64,000 nt of DNA from UQRS01 sp050946935. Its GTDB lineage: Bacteria > Bacillota > Clostridia > Oscillospirales > Acutalibacteraceae. Both the position numbers and the translations under genes were made by a program. The stretch lies in the NCBI GenBank assembly GCA_050946935.1, contig JBMNVR010000003.1, positions 95,728 to 159,727 of the forward strand, given 5' to 3'. Below the pieces are notes generated by a model. It ran no database searches and was not told the origin of the DNA. It saw only the letters and a program-made list of their open reading frames with translations. Position 1 is the first letter of the stretch. Each line of letters opens with the position of its first letter. Shown here one piece after another: positions 63,559 to 64,000 of the stretch.

Positions 63559-63659
63559 ATTTTCACCCATTCCGTCGCTGTGCGCCGACATTAGTATTTT
63601 GGCCAGTTGCGCTATGCACAGAAATTGGCGGTCCAATCGTAGCGCGGCCTGTTTTTATT

Positions 63660-63688
63660 ATTCTATACTAAAACCTGTGCTTTTTCAA
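63660..63688 (-). promoter_or_regulatory. Promoter of efp operon
   Basis: Leftward TTGAAA (63683-63688), 17-base spacer and TAGAAT (63660-63665), about 100 bases before the efp start. Confidence 0.6.
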
Positions 63689-63855
63689 GTACTTTTGCCA
63701 CAAATTCTGTATTTTGCGCCATTCTATGCCATTTCTTTGGATTTTGCCTGATTCGCTCGCCGCCTATATATAGTATTGATTTGTAATAGATATACATATA
63801 AATAGAATGGTATTTTACGTCCCGAAAATTTTTTCAAAAAATGTCGGATTTCTTG

Positions 63856-63887
63856 TTGACAATTCTTTTACTTTGTGTTAATATAAT
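63856..63887 (+). promoter_or_regulatory. Probable rRNA operon promoter
   Basis: TTGACA (63856-63861), 17-base spacer and TAATATAAT (63879-63887), the same design as the tRNA-cluster promoter at 36409. The region 63689-63855 has no gene. Confidence 0.7.
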
Positions 63888-64000
63888 CGAGCGCCCTGAG
63901 GGGGAGCCGGTGCGGGGAACCGAGAAGGCGAGCGGCTCAGGGAAGTGCAAAGGACCTTGAAAATTAAACAACGAGTAAGAGAAACGACCCTTAAGATTCC
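63888..64000 (+). other. Probable pre-16S rRNA leader (window edge)
   Basis: No open frame. AAGGACCTTGAAAATTAAAC (63950-63969) is the kind of phrase found in Firmicutes rRNA leaders and spacers, and CCCTGAG/CTCAGGG (63894-63900, 63936-63942) can pair. 16S rRNA itself would start beyond 64000, so this is an inference from the leader only. Confidence 0.55.

Overview
The window reads as a chromosomal segment of a Gram-positive, fairly high-GC Clostridia member, most likely of the Oscillospiraceae/Ruminococcaceae group. This is inferred from gene content only. The grounds are the Firmicutes yggS-sepF-ylmH-divIVA-ileS-lspA division block, a T-box-controlled ilvBNCD operon, ferredoxin-linked 2-oxoacid oxidoreductase, dockerin modules, DUF1836 and CD1247-type proteins, and strong SD sequences. 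No plasmid, phage, IS element or CRISPR array was recognised.

Layout. 1-10329: a rightward run covering the tail of the division cluster, IleRS, signal peptidase II, a pseudouridine synthase, a HAD phosphatase and a split transketolase. 10468-13600: three genes converting UDP-GlcNAc to a UDP-N-acetyl-L-6-deoxyhexosamine. 13733-16148: an XRE regulator, tRNA-Thr and a leftward cysteine hydrolase/aldo-keto reductase pair. 16423-19925: a P-loop ATPase followed by a four-subunit 2-oxoacid:ferredoxin oxidoreductase. 20243-30017: a surface-glycan locus with dTDP-L-rhamnose synthesis (rmlA, D, B, C), four GT2 glycosyltransferases, a Wzy-like polymerase and a Wzx-like flippase. 30056-33271: a DUF1836 protein, a lipoprotein, a candidate structured RNA and a secreted SH3b/glucosaminidase protein with a C-terminal dockerin.

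33464-38804: a lone fumarase-type beta subunit, yerC, a methyltransferase, hslO, five tRNA genes (Val, Asp, Phe, Gly, Cys), and leftward bioY and birA. 39086-44317: a MarR regulator with a clear palindromic operator over its promoter, an RND transporter with a large coiled-coil insertion, and an MscS channel. 44529-48368: leftward lipoprotein deacetylase, DUF2974 hydrolase and ECF S component. 48596-53470: a heterodimeric ABC exporter pair and an RNA m5U methyltransferase. 53471-55707: a mostly empty region with a long nested palindrome, a PAS-GGDEF protein and a YbaN-like gene interrupted by an in-frame TGA. 55697-61072: promoter, T-box leader and ilvB-ilvN-ilvC-ilvD. 61166-62390: a broken protease-dockerin pseudogene and an intact small dockerin protein. 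62527-63558: leftward efp and a CD1247-type protein. The window ends in a strong promoter and what looks like the leader of an rRNA operon.

Main points for a second look: the TGA at a Cys position in the YbaN-like gene; a predicted four-way-junction RNA near 31243-31414; the nested palindrome at 53961-54062; the RND coiled-coil insertion with its MarR operator; dockerins on non-cellulolytic proteins next to a decaying dockerin-protease; the P-loop ATPase linked to the oxidoreductase; and a 3-gene amino-sugar set using an RmlD-like reductase in place of the CapF type.
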